From: Acidimicrobiaceae bacterium
GTDB taxonomy: Bacteria > Actinomycetota > Acidimicrobiia > Acidimicrobiales > UBA8592
NCBI GenBank assembly: GCA_024641655.1
Contig: JAHECR010000024.1
Location: 1 to 53,058 of the forward strand
Direction of reading: 5' to 3'
DNA length: 53,058 nt
Shown: positions 32,771 to 40,758 of the stretch, in pieces
How the letters are laid out: every line of letters starts with the position of its first letter
How positions within the stretch are numbered: position 1 is the stretch's first letter
Notes under the pieces: model-generated
Told to the model about the DNA's origin: nothing
Database searches by the model: none
The model's input: only the letters and a program-made list of their open reading frames with translations
Program-made: the position numbers and the translations under genes

Positions 32771-32879
32771 CGCTGAGGTGTCACCTCCGGCTCGGGTTCG
32801 GCCGTCGGGCCGGCAACCCGTATCCTGAGGAGCCAACTGGCCGGTCCCGGCCGCCAGCGACACCGAACGGGTTCAGCCG

Positions 32880-34097
32880 ATGGGCGACTTCTACCAGCAC
32901 GGGGCGATCACCACGCTCCACAACTTGTCGCGACGGCCGACCCGCGAGCTCGAAGCCCAGCTCCGACAGTGGTGCGAACAACGGCCGATAGCGGTCGTCA
33001 TCCCCGCCCTGGCCGGCGAGCTCGACGGTGCTGCACTCCCCGCGATCGTCGACGCTCTCGTGTCGGTTTCCTACGTCGGCGAGGTCGTCATCGGACTCGA
33101 CCGCGCCGACCCGGCCCACTTCGAGCGGGCCCGAGCGCTCCTCGATGCTCTCCCGATGGCGAGCTCGGTCGTCTGGAACGACGGGCCCCGGCTCCAGGCG
33201 CTCCAGGTCGAGTTGTCCGCGCAGGCGGGAGTTCCCGCCGAGCGGGGCAAGGGGCACAACGTCTGGTGGTCGCTCGGCTACCTGCTGGGTGCACGCCGCA
33301 CCGATGTCGTCGCCATCCATGACGCAGACGTGTTGACGTACTCACCGGACCTGTTGGCGCGATTGGTCTATCCCGTTGTGCATCCCGGCTTCGGGTATGG
33401 CTTCTCGAAGGGGTACTACTTCCGCAGCGACGGTCGACGGCTCAACGGGCGCGTCGCGCGCCTCTTGGTCAGCCCACTGTTGCGTGCGCTGCGCGACACG
33501 CTCGGACCGAGTGACTATCTCGACTTCATCGAATCGTTCCGGTACCCGCTGGCGGGGGAGTGCGCCATGGAGATCGGCGTGGCCCGGTCGCTGCGGCTCC
33601 CTTATGACTGGGGTCTGGAGATCGGCATGCTCTCCGAGCTGTACCACCGCGACATCGAACAGCGCGTATGCCAGGTCGAGATCTCCGGTGCCTACGACCA
33701 CAAGCATCAGCCCATGTCCCTCGACGACCCCGGCAGCGGCCTCCACCGCATGGCGATCGACATCGCGAAGGCCTTCTTCCGCAAGCTCACGGTCACCGAG
33801 TCGGACCTGTCCCCGAGCATCCTCGGAGCGCTCGATGCGGGCTTCGTGCGCCACGCCGGTGACCTGGCCCGTCAGTACGGGCACGACGCGGAGATGAACG
33901 GGTACGACGTCGATGCCGAGGGCGACGCGGCGCTCATCGAGCTGTTTCGCATTGCCATCGCCGAGGGAGCCGACCAGCACCTCGGGGACCCCGGCAGCGA
34001 CAGCCTCATGCCCAGCTGGTCGAAGATCGCCGCAGCGGTGCCCGATGCGCTCGACCGGCTGGTCGCAGCCGTCGGCGCCGACAACGATCGCTCGTGA
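32880..34097 (+). CDS. GT81-like glycosyltransferase, glucosyl-3-phosphoglycerate synthase-like
   Basis: A 405-residue GT-A glycosyltransferase. It opens with GDFYQHGAITTLHNL, then VVIPALAGELD (nucleotide-sugar strand), GKGHNVWWSLGYLLG, and the metal-binding motif HDADVLTYSPDLL. GYGFSKGYYFR follows, as does PLAGECAMEI, as in GpgS-like enzymes. GpgS transfers glucose from a nucleotide donor to 3-phosphoglycerate, the first step to glucosylglycerate. The next gene, on the opposite strand and convergent, is a GH13_18 phosphorylase, which strengthens the call. A GpgP phosphatase is not in the window. Mannosylglycerate synthesis is the main alternative. Confidence 0.7.
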   Translation: MGDFYQHGAITTLHNLSRRPTRELEAQLRQWCEQRPIAVVIPALAGELDGAALPAIVDALVSVSYVGEVVIGLDRADPAHFERARALLDALPMASSVVWNDGPRLQALQVELSAQAGVPAERGKGHNVWWSLGYLLGARRTDVVAIHDADVLTYSPDLLARLVYPVVHPGFGYGFSKGYYFRSDGRRLNGRVARLLVSPLLRALRDTLGPSDYLDFIESFRYPLAGECAMEIGVARSLRLPYDWGLEIGMLSELYHRDIEQRVCQVEISGAYDHKHQPMSLDDPGSGLHRMAIDIAKAFFRKLTVTESDLSPSILGALDAGFVRHAGDLARQYGHDAEMNGYDVDAEGDAALIELFRIAIAEGADQHLGDPGSDSLMPSWSKIAAAVPDALDRLVAAVGADNDRS

Positions 34098-34134
34098 GGG
34101 CAGCGACGGCGACGAGCCGGCCGGCCGCCCGTTG

Positions 34135-35868
34135 TCAGTGCGGTGTCGGTGTGAGCCAGACCGACCGATAAGGCGACAGCACCCAGGGTTCGTCGAGATC
34201 GACGAGTGTCCCCTCGATGAGGTCGCGCCACGGTCGGTTTCGGGCCCCGCCGAGCTCCGTCACGTCGAGATCGAGCGCGACCGGCACCGCAGAGCAGTTG
34301 TGGACGGCGACGACGCGTTGTCGCTCCGCCCCCGTCCGCTCGAAGGCGAGTACGGCGCCCGACGTGGTGAGGATGCGCTGCGGCGCGTCCGGGTGGAATG
34401 CCGGGTGCGCACCTCTCGTTCGGAGCAGGTGCAGCAGAGCGCGGGTGGCTCGCCCCTCCGGACCATCGTCGGAGGTGAGGCGCTCGGTGACCGCGTGGAA
34501 GTGCAGGCGGGCACGGGAGATGTCGCGCAACACCCCTGAGGCCTCCGCTGCCGCGCGGTCGTTGCCCTGGGCGAACAAGGTGTTGATGTACACCGCGGGG
34601 ATCCCCGCGATGCCCGCCATGATCGCATGGGCGCACAGGAACCGTTGCCCAACGAGCCCGTCGTCGACGCTGGAGGCGCCGCCGAAGAGGTCCCAGAGAC
34701 TGATGTCGAGCTCGTAGGGCTTGGGTCCCTCGGGGGTGTCGTAGGTGGACCACAACCCGCCGCGACGTTCGGTGATCGCCACGAGGTCATCGATGTCGGC
34801 GGGGGGAAGCAAGCCCTCCGCGGGCCGGAGCCCGATGCCGTCGTGCGAGGTCAGGAAGTTCACGAAGGTGCAGTGGTGCGGGGGCCGAGTGGCCGTGGTG
34901 AGCCACGTCCGCAGGTGATCGGCGCGCTCGTGGAGTAGCGCGTCGACGACGAGCGGCGGGAGGCTGAAGTTGTAGACCAGGTGCGCCTCGTCGCCGCCGC
35001 CGAAATAGCTGCGGTTCTCGGCGTCGGGGACGTTGGTCTCGGTGATCAACGCAGCGCCCGGGGCGCGTCGCTCCAGCAGCGTGTGCCAAAGCCGCACCAC
35101 CTCGTGGGCCTGCGGGAGGTGGATGCAGGGCGTGCCGAGTTGTTTCCAGAGGTAGGCGACGGCATCGAGCCGGAGGAACCGGGCGCGGTGATCGAGGTAG
35201 GTGTCGATGACCCGGAGCATTTCGAGGAGAACGTCCGGGTTTGCGTAGTCGAGATCGGCCTGGTCGCGGCTGAACGTGCACCAGACACCGCGTGGTCCGT
35301 CGCTCGTGTCGAAGACCTGGCGCAGCGGGAGGCTGCGCGGACGCACCACCGCCGAGACATCCGCGTCGGCGTCGAGGGCCACGAAATAGTCGCGTCCGGG
35401 TGTCTCGCCGTCGAGGAACTGTTGGAACCACCTCGACTGCGTCGACACGTGATTGCAGACCAGGTCGAGCATCAGGGACGCGGCATCTCCCAGCGCGTCG
35501 AGATCACTCCAGGTCCCGAGCTGCGGGTCGACCTCGCCGAAGTCCACCACCGCGAAACCGCGGTCGGAGCTCGATGGATGGAAGGGCAGGACGTGCACGG
35601 TCGAGAACGCCCCATCGAGGCGCCGGACCAGGTCGGTGAGTACCGCGAGCGGGACTCTGCGGCCGTCGACGACGCTGTCGCCGTAAGCGATCAGGATGGC
35701 GTCGGTCTGGCTCCAGTGTTCGCCCCCGAGCACTGCAGAGTCGGCGGCCGTCGGTCCCGATGGACCGACGGCCGCCAACACGGAACCGGTGAGTATTTCG
35801 AGATCGGCTCCGGGGTAGAGCACCCCGAGGTGATCGGCTACCCGTGCCGACCAGCCATCGGGCGACAC
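34135..35868 (-). CDS. GH13_18 glycoside phosphorylase, probably glucosylglycerate phosphorylase
   Basis: A 577-residue alpha-amylase-fold enzyme without a signal peptide. Catalytic residues are visible: FLRLDAVAYL gives the nucleophile Asp235, LITETNV gives the acid/base Glu277, and LTSHDGIG gives Asp343. ILIAYGDSV, LPFHPSSSDRGF and VRPRSLPL place it in subfamily GH13_18 (sucrose, glucosylglycerate and related phosphorylases). The start is GTG at 35868. Because a GpgS-like gene lies 37 bases away and convergent, glucosylglycerate is the best substrate guess; sucrose 6-phosphate or sucrose cannot be excluded. On its own strand it follows an acyl-CoA dehydrogenase gene by 15 bases, an odd operon partner. 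Confidence 0.75.
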   Translation of the reverse strand: MSPDGWSARVADHLGVLYPGADLEILTGSVLAAVGPSGPTAADSAVLGGEHWSQTDAILIAYGDSVVDGRRVPLAVLTDLVRRLDGAFSTVHVLPFHPSSSDRGFAVVDFGEVDPQLGTWSDLDALGDAASLMLDLVCNHVSTQSRWFQQFLDGETPGRDYFVALDADADVSAVVRPRSLPLRQVFDTSDGPRGVWCTFSRDQADLDYANPDVLLEMLRVIDTYLDHRARFLRLDAVAYLWKQLGTPCIHLPQAHEVVRLWHTLLERRAPGAALITETNVPDAENRSYFGGGDEAHLVYNFSLPPLVVDALLHERADHLRTWLTTATRPPHHCTFVNFLTSHDGIGLRPAEGLLPPADIDDLVAITERRGGLWSTYDTPEGPKPYELDISLWDLFGGASSVDDGLVGQRFLCAHAIMAGIAGIPAVYINTLFAQGNDRAAAEASGVLRDISRARLHFHAVTERLTSDDGPEGRATRALLHLLRTRGAHPAFHPDAPQRILTTSGAVLAFERTGAERQRVVAVHNCSAVPVALDLDVTELGGARNRPWRDLIEGTLVDLDEPWVLSPYRSVWLTPTPH

Positions 35869-35883
35869 GCTGCCGCCGTCGCC

Positions 35884-36996
35884 TCAGATGCCGATGCGCT
35901 GTGCCAGCAGCTCACGGTGATAGGTGGGGTCACCGAAGAGCAGTTCGCTGGTCTTGGCCCGCTTGAAATACAGGTGGGCGGGGTGCTCCCACGTGAAGCC
36001 GATGCCGCCGTGGATCTGGATGTTCTCGGCGGCAGCGTGGAAATACGCCTCCGAACAGTAGGCCTTGGCGAGGCTCGCTGTGGATGGGAGCTCGTCGTTC
36101 ATCTCGGCGGCACACCACGCGGCGTAGTAGGCCGCAGACTTCGCGGACTCGACCTCGAGCAGCATGTCGGCGCATTTGTGCTTGATCGCCTGGAACGAGC
36201 CGATCGGGCGACCGAACTGCACCCGGACCTTGGCGTACTCGACAGCCATGTCGAGGCACATCTGGGCTCCGCCGACCTGTTCGGCGGCGAGCGCGACCGC
36301 GGCGAGGTCGAGCACGGTGCTGAGGACGTCCCACCCCTTGCCATCGGCGCCGATGAGCGTGGCCGGGGTCCCAGCGAAGTCGACCTTGGCCTGCTTGCGG
36401 GTCTGGTCCATCGTCGACAACGCGGTGCGGGTCAGGCCGGGCGCGTCTCCGGCAACGTGGAACAGGCTGACGCCGTTGGCCGTGCGGGCCGCCACCAGGA
36501 TGATGTCGGCGGTGTGCCCGTCGAGGACGTACATCTTGGTGCCGTCGAGGGTGTGGCCGTCACCGGAGGCCGTGGCGGTCATGGTCACGCCGGCCTCGTC
36601 CCAGCGCCCGTTGGGTTCAGTGAAGGCCAGTGTGGCGATGGTCCCGGCTGCGATCTGCGGGAGCAGCTCGCTCTTCGCGGCGGCGTCGCCGCTGTGGATG
36701 AGCGTGTTGGCAGCGAGCACCACGCTGGAGAAGTAGGGGGCGCAAAGCAGCGCCCGCCCCATCTCTTCGAGGACGACGGTGAGCTCGACGTAGCCGAAAC
36801 CCTGACCGCCGAACTCCTCGGGGATGATCAACGCCTGGAGCCCCATCTGATCGGCCATCTGCGACCACACCTGGGGGTCGTAGCCGGCTTCGGTGTCCAT
36901 GAGCTCCCGTACCGCCGCCTCGGGGGACTTGTCCTCGAGGAAGCTGCGCACGAAGTCGCGGAGCTGGTTCTGCTCGTCCGAGAAGGCGAAGTTCAT
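35884..36996 (-). CDS. Acyl-CoA dehydrogenase
   Basis: A 370-residue FAD enzyme of fatty-acid or sterol side-chain beta-oxidation. FSDEQNQLRDFVRSFLE is the N-terminal helix, LAFTEPNGRWDEAG gives the FAD-contacting strand, VQFGRPIGSFQAIKHKCADM is the family signature, and IQIHGGIGFTWEHPAHLYFKRA is the C-terminal signature. The WEHPAHLYFKR form is shared with actinobacterial FadE proteins of steroid side-chain degradation, some of which work as heteromers. A GGGAGAGGAA site precedes the ATG. No partner subunit is next to it. Confidence 0.88.
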   Translation of the reverse strand: MNFAFSDEQNQLRDFVRSFLEDKSPEAAVRELMDTEAGYDPQVWSQMADQMGLQALIIPEEFGGQGFGYVELTVVLEEMGRALLCAPYFSSVVLAANTLIHSGDAAAKSELLPQIAAGTIATLAFTEPNGRWDEAGVTMTATASGDGHTLDGTKMYVLDGHTADIILVAARTANGVSLFHVAGDAPGLTRTALSTMDQTRKQAKVDFAGTPATLIGADGKGWDVLSTVLDLAAVALAAEQVGGAQMCLDMAVEYAKVRVQFGRPIGSFQAIKHKCADMLLEVESAKSAAYYAAWCAAEMNDELPSTASLAKAYCSEAYFHAAAENIQIHGGIGFTWEHPAHLYFKRAKTSELLFGDPTYHRELLAQRIGI

Positions 36997-37092
36997 GGGG
37001 GTTCCTCTCCCAGGTGATGCGAGGCCGCGCGCTCGGGCGCGGCGAGATGGGCCGATCGTAGGTGCCCCCGTGATCGGGAGCCACGTCGAGTT

Positions 37093-37100
37093 GTGTACAC
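37093..37100. promoter_or_regulatory. 8-bp palindrome upstream of antitoxin
   Basis: GTGTACAC lies 30 bases before the antitoxin ATG. Phd-type antitoxins usually bind palindromes over their own promoter; this is the only short palindrome seen there. Confidence 0.25.
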
Positions 37101-37129
37101 CAGTGCTACGGATGTGGCATCATCGGCGG

Positions 37130-37423
37130 ATGGACCGACCCTTCGACGCCACCGCGAGCGTGGGAATCCGCGAGCTGCGCAACCAGGTAGCCGCCGTCGT
37201 GCGCCACGCCGGCCAAGGCGACCGTGTGGTCATCACCGTCGACGGCATCCCCGTCGCGCAGTTGGGTCCGCTGGAGCCTCGGGGCGTGGCGACGTTGGCC
37301 GACCTCGTGGCCGCAGGGCTTGTCGAACCGCCGGGGCGGCCCGACAAGCCCGATCCGCCAGACGTCGCCGTCGTCGCCGTCGACCTCCGCGTCGATCGCA
37401 TCGTCGAGGAGATCCGTCGATGA
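37130..37423 (+). CDS. Phd/YefM-type antitoxin (VapB-like)
   Basis: A 97-residue protein. SVGIRELRNQVAAVVRHAGQGDRVVITVDGIPVAQLGP is the full Phd/YefM N-terminal DNA-binding and dimerisation fold. The C-terminal part (PPGRPDKPDPP, then VDLRVDRIVEEIRR) would wrap the toxin. Its stop overlaps by 4 bases the PIN toxin start. It should neutralise the toxin and repress the operon. An in-frame ATG six codons earlier (37112) is possible. Confidence 0.87.
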   Translation: MDRPFDATASVGIRELRNQVAAVVRHAGQGDRVVITVDGIPVAQLGPLEPRGVATLADLVAAGLVEPPGRPDKPDPPDVAVVAVDLRVDRIVEEIRR

Positions 37424-37833
37424 CCCTGTTGGCCCTCGACTCGTCGGCGCTGCTGCGTCGGTACGTGCCCGACCCCGACCGCAACCTCGTCCTGGAGGAG
37501 ATGGGCCGAGCCGCCGTGTGGTGTGCCGCGGGGCTGGCTCGCACCGAGGTGCTCCTCGGTCTGCATCAGATGGCCATGGCCCCGTTCCAGCACGACCAGC
37601 TGTGGCGCGCTGCGCGGCTCGATTGGGACGCGTTCCACGTCGTGCCCGTCGACGCTCGCTGTCTCAGCCGTGCGGCCGACATCGGAGCGACGTTCGGCCT
37701 GGGCCTCGTCGATGCGATCCATCTCGCCGCGGCGGACCGCCTGCCGCGACCGGTGAGGTACCTCACCTTCGACCGCCGGCAGATGCCCGCAGCCGGGGAG
37801 CTGGGTCTGGAGTTGGTGGCCCCGGTCGGTTGA
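37420..37833 (+). CDS. PIN-domain toxin (VapC-like ribonuclease)
   Basis: A 137-residue PIN domain. The acidic active-site residues that bind Mg or Mn are all present: Asp7 (LALDSSALLRRY), Glu43 (LARTEVLLGL), Asp98 (GLVDAIHLAAA) and Asp118 (YLTFDRRQ). VapC-type toxins cleave specific tRNAs, rRNA or mRNA. The gene starts within the antitoxin stop (ATGA), a standard toxin-antitoxin layout. The target is unknown. Confidence 0.9.
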   Translation: MTLLALDSSALLRRYVPDPDRNLVLEEMGRAAVWCAAGLARTEVLLGLHQMAMAPFQHDQLWRAARLDWDAFHVVPVDARCLSRAADIGATFGLGLVDAIHLAAADRLPRPVRYLTFDRRQMPAAGELGLELVAPVG

Positions 37834-37872
37834 CGCTCCTTCAGTCGCCGTCGAGGGAACCGATGGAAGGGA

Positions 37873-38751
37873 ATGGACCGCCAGAGCCACTTCGCTGCGA
37901 TCGTCGTCCACTACGGCGACGAGAGTGCCTCGGCTGCGCTCATACGATCACTGGAGGAGGATCCCAGTATCGCCCAGGTCTTCGTCATCGACAACGGCTC
38001 GGCGGACCGTCGCGAGACCCAGGCGTTGGCAGCGTCGGAGCGGGTGTGTGTCATCCGCCCAGGCGCAAACCTCGGATACGGAGGCGGCGCAAACATCGGC
38101 ATCGAGGATGCGATTACACACGGTTTCGACGACGTGGTCGTGTTGGCGATGGATGCCGTCATTGCCGAGGGGGCTCTGGCGGGCCTGGTGGAAGCGGGGC
38201 GGCGGGCGGGAGCAGCGATCGCCGGGCCTCGCATCGTCTACCAGGGCAGCCGGACCGTGTGGGCTGATGGGATCGACTTCGCCCCTCGTTGGGGCATCTC
38301 AAGGGGTCGACACAAAGGACGGGCCCTTGACGACACTGAACCACCGACCGCGCCTGGGCATCTGACTGGCCATGTCATCGCGCTGTTGGGGTGTTCCGAG
38401 CGCCCCTGGCTGCGTTTCGACGAGCGGTTCTTCATGTACTACGAAGATCTCGACCTGTGCGAGCGGGCTCGCCGCCGCGGCGCTCTGGTGATCCTCGATC
38501 CCGCGACGGTGGTCGAACACGTCAAGCCTGGTGGCTTCGGTTACCGATTCGGTCGCACACAACAGTTCCACATGAGCAGAAGTGCAGTGGTCTACGCCCG
38601 GCTCCACGGAGCCGGCCGCTCACCTCGGGGGTGCGCCGGGTTGCTGGCGCTCACCGTGTATCGAGCGACGAAGTCTGCCGGGCTGGGTGCTGCTTGGGAC
38701 TCGTTCCGCGGGCTCTATGCCGGGCTTCGCGCGTACCGCCTCTCGTCTTGA
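37873..38751 (+). CDS. GT2 glycosyltransferase, rhamnosyltransferase-like
   Basis: A 292-residue GT-A enzyme. AAIVVHYGD is the donor-site strand, VIDNGSADR the first Asp motif, NLGYGGGANIG the WbbL-like signature, and VLAMDAVIAEGAL sits where DxD is expected (read as MDA). FMYYEDLDLCERARRRG is the acid-containing ED motif common to this GT2 branch. A Shine-Dalgarno GGAAGGGA precedes the ATG. It is convergent with the second GT2 gene and probably adds a sugar to an envelope glycan. Confidence 0.82.
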   Translation: MDRQSHFAAIVVHYGDESASAALIRSLEEDPSIAQVFVIDNGSADRRETQALAASERVCVIRPGANLGYGGGANIGIEDAITHGFDDVVVLAMDAVIAEGALAGLVEAGRRAGAAIAGPRIVYQGSRTVWADGIDFAPRWGISRGRHKGRALDDTEPPTAPGHLTGHVIALLGCSERPWLRFDERFFMYYEDLDLCERARRRGALVILDPATVVEHVKPGGFGYRFGRTQQFHMSRSAVVYARLHGAGRSPRGCAGLLALTVYRATKSAGLGAAWDSFRGLYAGLRAYRLSS

Positions 38752-38758
38752 GCGGCCA

Positions 38759-39799
38759 TCACGCATGTAGTCTCTGCAGGTCATACGCCGGGCCGCTGAA
38801 CAGGCGACTCACCGGCTCCAGGTCCCGGTGCAGGAGTGAGGCGGCCACACCGAGTGCCGCACCACCGCGATAGCGAATCGAATGCCCGTGCCGGGTGGTG
38901 AGGGCATCGATGAAGTGCCTTCGGGCGTCCCGCCACTGCCGATGCAGGAGCTGACGTCGACCCATGTCGAAGTGCGCTTTGACCCGGTACTCGCGTCGGA
39001 GAGCCAGGAGGCTGTTCGGCGATGGGAGCGACACCTCGGCGCGAACATCGGGATCGGCGAAGGCGCGGTCGACGAGCGCATCGAGCCGACGCATCGTGTC
39101 GACTTCGTCGCGTACGCGAGTGCCGGAGCTGCGGAGCTGGCGCCAGTACCCGGTCACCTCGTCGACGTATGCGAACCGCCAGCGCAGCGCCAGCTCGAGA
39201 AACGTGGGGTAGTCGGTGAACGGGAGGCCAACCTCGCACCGGAAGCCCCCGATGTCCTCGAGCGCAGCACGGCGGAGCAGGACTGCACACGGAAACGTGA
39301 ACGTGCGGACCCGCGGGTCGGCCATGGCGACTGCTGCCGCCCCGATCGGCCCGTTCTGGAGTGATCCTCGATGCTCTTCGATCTCGGGCCCCGGGATGTA
39401 GCGCCCCACTGGGACACCGCTCGCCGTTGTCAGCTGCGCTCGCCCGAAGGCCAGGCCGACGAGGGGGTCGCGTAGCAGGGGGACGAGGGACGCCAGACGG
39501 TTTGCAGGCCAGAAGTCGTCCCCCTCGAGGATCGCGACCAGGGGACCATCGGTCTCCCGAAGGACATCGTTGTAGGTCTCTGCGAGGCGCAATAGTCCGC
39601 GGTTCTCCTGCCGCACCAAGCGAATCCGCGGGTCTGCGTACGCGGCTGCGACCTCCGCGGTGCGATCAGTGGATCCATCGTCGACGATCACCTGTTCCCA
39701 GTTCTCGTAGGTCTGTCCGAGGAGAGACTCGATGCAGGCCCCGATGTACTTCTCATGGTTGTAGGTGGGCGTCACAACGGTGACTTTGGGCGCAATCAC
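38759..39799 (-). CDS. GT2 glycosyltransferase
   Basis: A 346-residue family 2 glycosyltransferase. TVVTPTYNHEKYIGACIESL and VIVDDGSTDRT form the nucleotide-binding half; AILEGDDFWPANRL is the metal-binding motif; DIGGFRCEVGLPFTDYPTFLELALR carries the catalytic-base region. The C-terminal 90 residues are helical and basic. The start is the GTG at 39799, preceded by GGAGGTGA and overlapping by 4 bases the stop of the sulfotransferase gene. It is the last gene of a three-gene operon: flippase, sulfotransferase, GT2. Confidence 0.85.
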   Translation of the reverse strand: MIAPKVTVVTPTYNHEKYIGACIESLLGQTYENWEQVIVDDGSTDRTAEVAAAYADPRIRLVRQENRGLLRLAETYNDVLRETDGPLVAILEGDDFWPANRLASLVPLLRDPLVGLAFGRAQLTTASGVPVGRYIPGPEIEEHRGSLQNGPIGAAAVAMADPRVRTFTFPCAVLLRRAALEDIGGFRCEVGLPFTDYPTFLELALRWRFAYVDEVTGYWRQLRSSGTRVRDEVDTMRRLDALVDRAFADPDVRAEVSLPSPNSLLALRREYRVKAHFDMGRRQLLHRQWRDARRHFIDALTTRHGHSIRYRGGAALGVAASLLHRDLEPVSRLFSGPAYDLQRLHA

Positions 39800-40758
39800 G
39801 TGGTCACCTCCCGGTGCAAATGCGGTCGTTGTCGGATGCCCGGGCGTAATGAGCCGACCCGATCGACGATTGGCCACGCTCGTTTCCGGAGACCGATGAC
39901 CGAGGCTCGGAGGCCAGTGGCACCTGCGACGCGATGCGCGGCGAGGACCTTGTTCGTGGTGGAGGACTCCGCGGGAAGCCGGGGCGCGGTGAACCGCGCG
40001 TGTGGGCCTTCGAGGGCGTCTAGCAGGTCGCACAGCTCGTCGACGGCTCTCGCCTGGTCGCGCGCCGAGGTCGCGCGATTCCCGATGGGTCGGGCGCGTC
40101 GCAGCGAGTGATCGAGGTGCGCCGATGCTCCTGGCGCGGGCTGGTCTCCGACCTCGATCCCCGATGTCCGGAGGAAGTGGTGGATGCCGCTCAGCCACGA
40201 CTCCGGGTCCGACAGGAGATCGGCGTAGCGCACGATGGTGAGCGGCATCGACGCACTATCACGGAGGACCAGCCGGGTGGTGCGCTCCCAGATCGCGAGG
40301 CCCAGCTCGTACGAGAAGTGGTCGCGACGCGCGAGCGACGCAGCGACCTCCCGCGGATCACGCCACACGAGCACGCCGACGGGATCGACGAAGCGGCGCC
40401 AGAACGGGAGGAGCACCGAGACCCTCGGGTCCTTCCACAGCCATCCGGGATCGTCACCGAAGACTGCGTGGAAACTACGAGTCGCCTCGCGATGGAGGTC
40501 GCGCACGCGGCGGCTGTTCGCCCAGTCCGCCCGCAGAGCGGGGACAGCAGCCCAGCTCCCACCGAGCCGGCGGAGGAGCTGGTCGTTGAGTTGCGCAAGG
40601 GAGGTGCTCTCCCAGTAGCCAGTCGGGTTGTCCGCCGCCGGAGCCATGAGATCCCTCTCCGGGGGGACCCGTAGCCCGAGCCCCGCCACGGCCTGCGCAG
40701 AAGCAGAGGTGCCGCTCCGGTGGACCCCGAGCAGGATGACGCCTCGTGAACGAGTCAT
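39796..40758 (-). CDS. Sulfotransferase family protein
   Basis: A 320-residue sulfotransferase. ILLGVHRSGTSA is the 5'-phosphosulfate-binding loop for PAPS, and IVRYADLLSDPESW fits the 3'-phosphate-binding segment. LWKDPRVSVLLPFW and VLVWRDPREVAASL are further landmarks. It lies between a flippase and a GT2 gene with 4-base overlaps on both sides, so the acceptor is probably a sugar of the exported glycan, although sulfotransferase-fold proteins with other roles exist. Confidence 0.82.
   Translation of the reverse strand: MTRSRGVILLGVHRSGTSASAQAVAGLGLRVPPERDLMAPAADNPTGYWESTSLAQLNDQLLRRLGGSWAAVPALRADWANSRRVRDLHREATRSFHAVFGDDPGWLWKDPRVSVLLPFWRRFVDPVGVLVWRDPREVAASLARRDHFSYELGLAIWERTTRLVLRDSASMPLTIVRYADLLSDPESWLSGIHHFLRTSGIEVGDQPAPGASAHLDHSLRRARPIGNRATSARDQARAVDELCDLLDALEGPHARFTAPRLPAESSTTNKVLAAHRVAGATGLRASVIGLRKRAWPIVDRVGSLRPGIRQRPHLHREVTT

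Noticed and set aside
34981..37017. Plus-strand frame of nearly 680 codons
   Set aside because: Runs antisense across both the GH13_18 and acyl-CoA dehydrogenase genes, whose catalytic motifs are clear on the minus strand.
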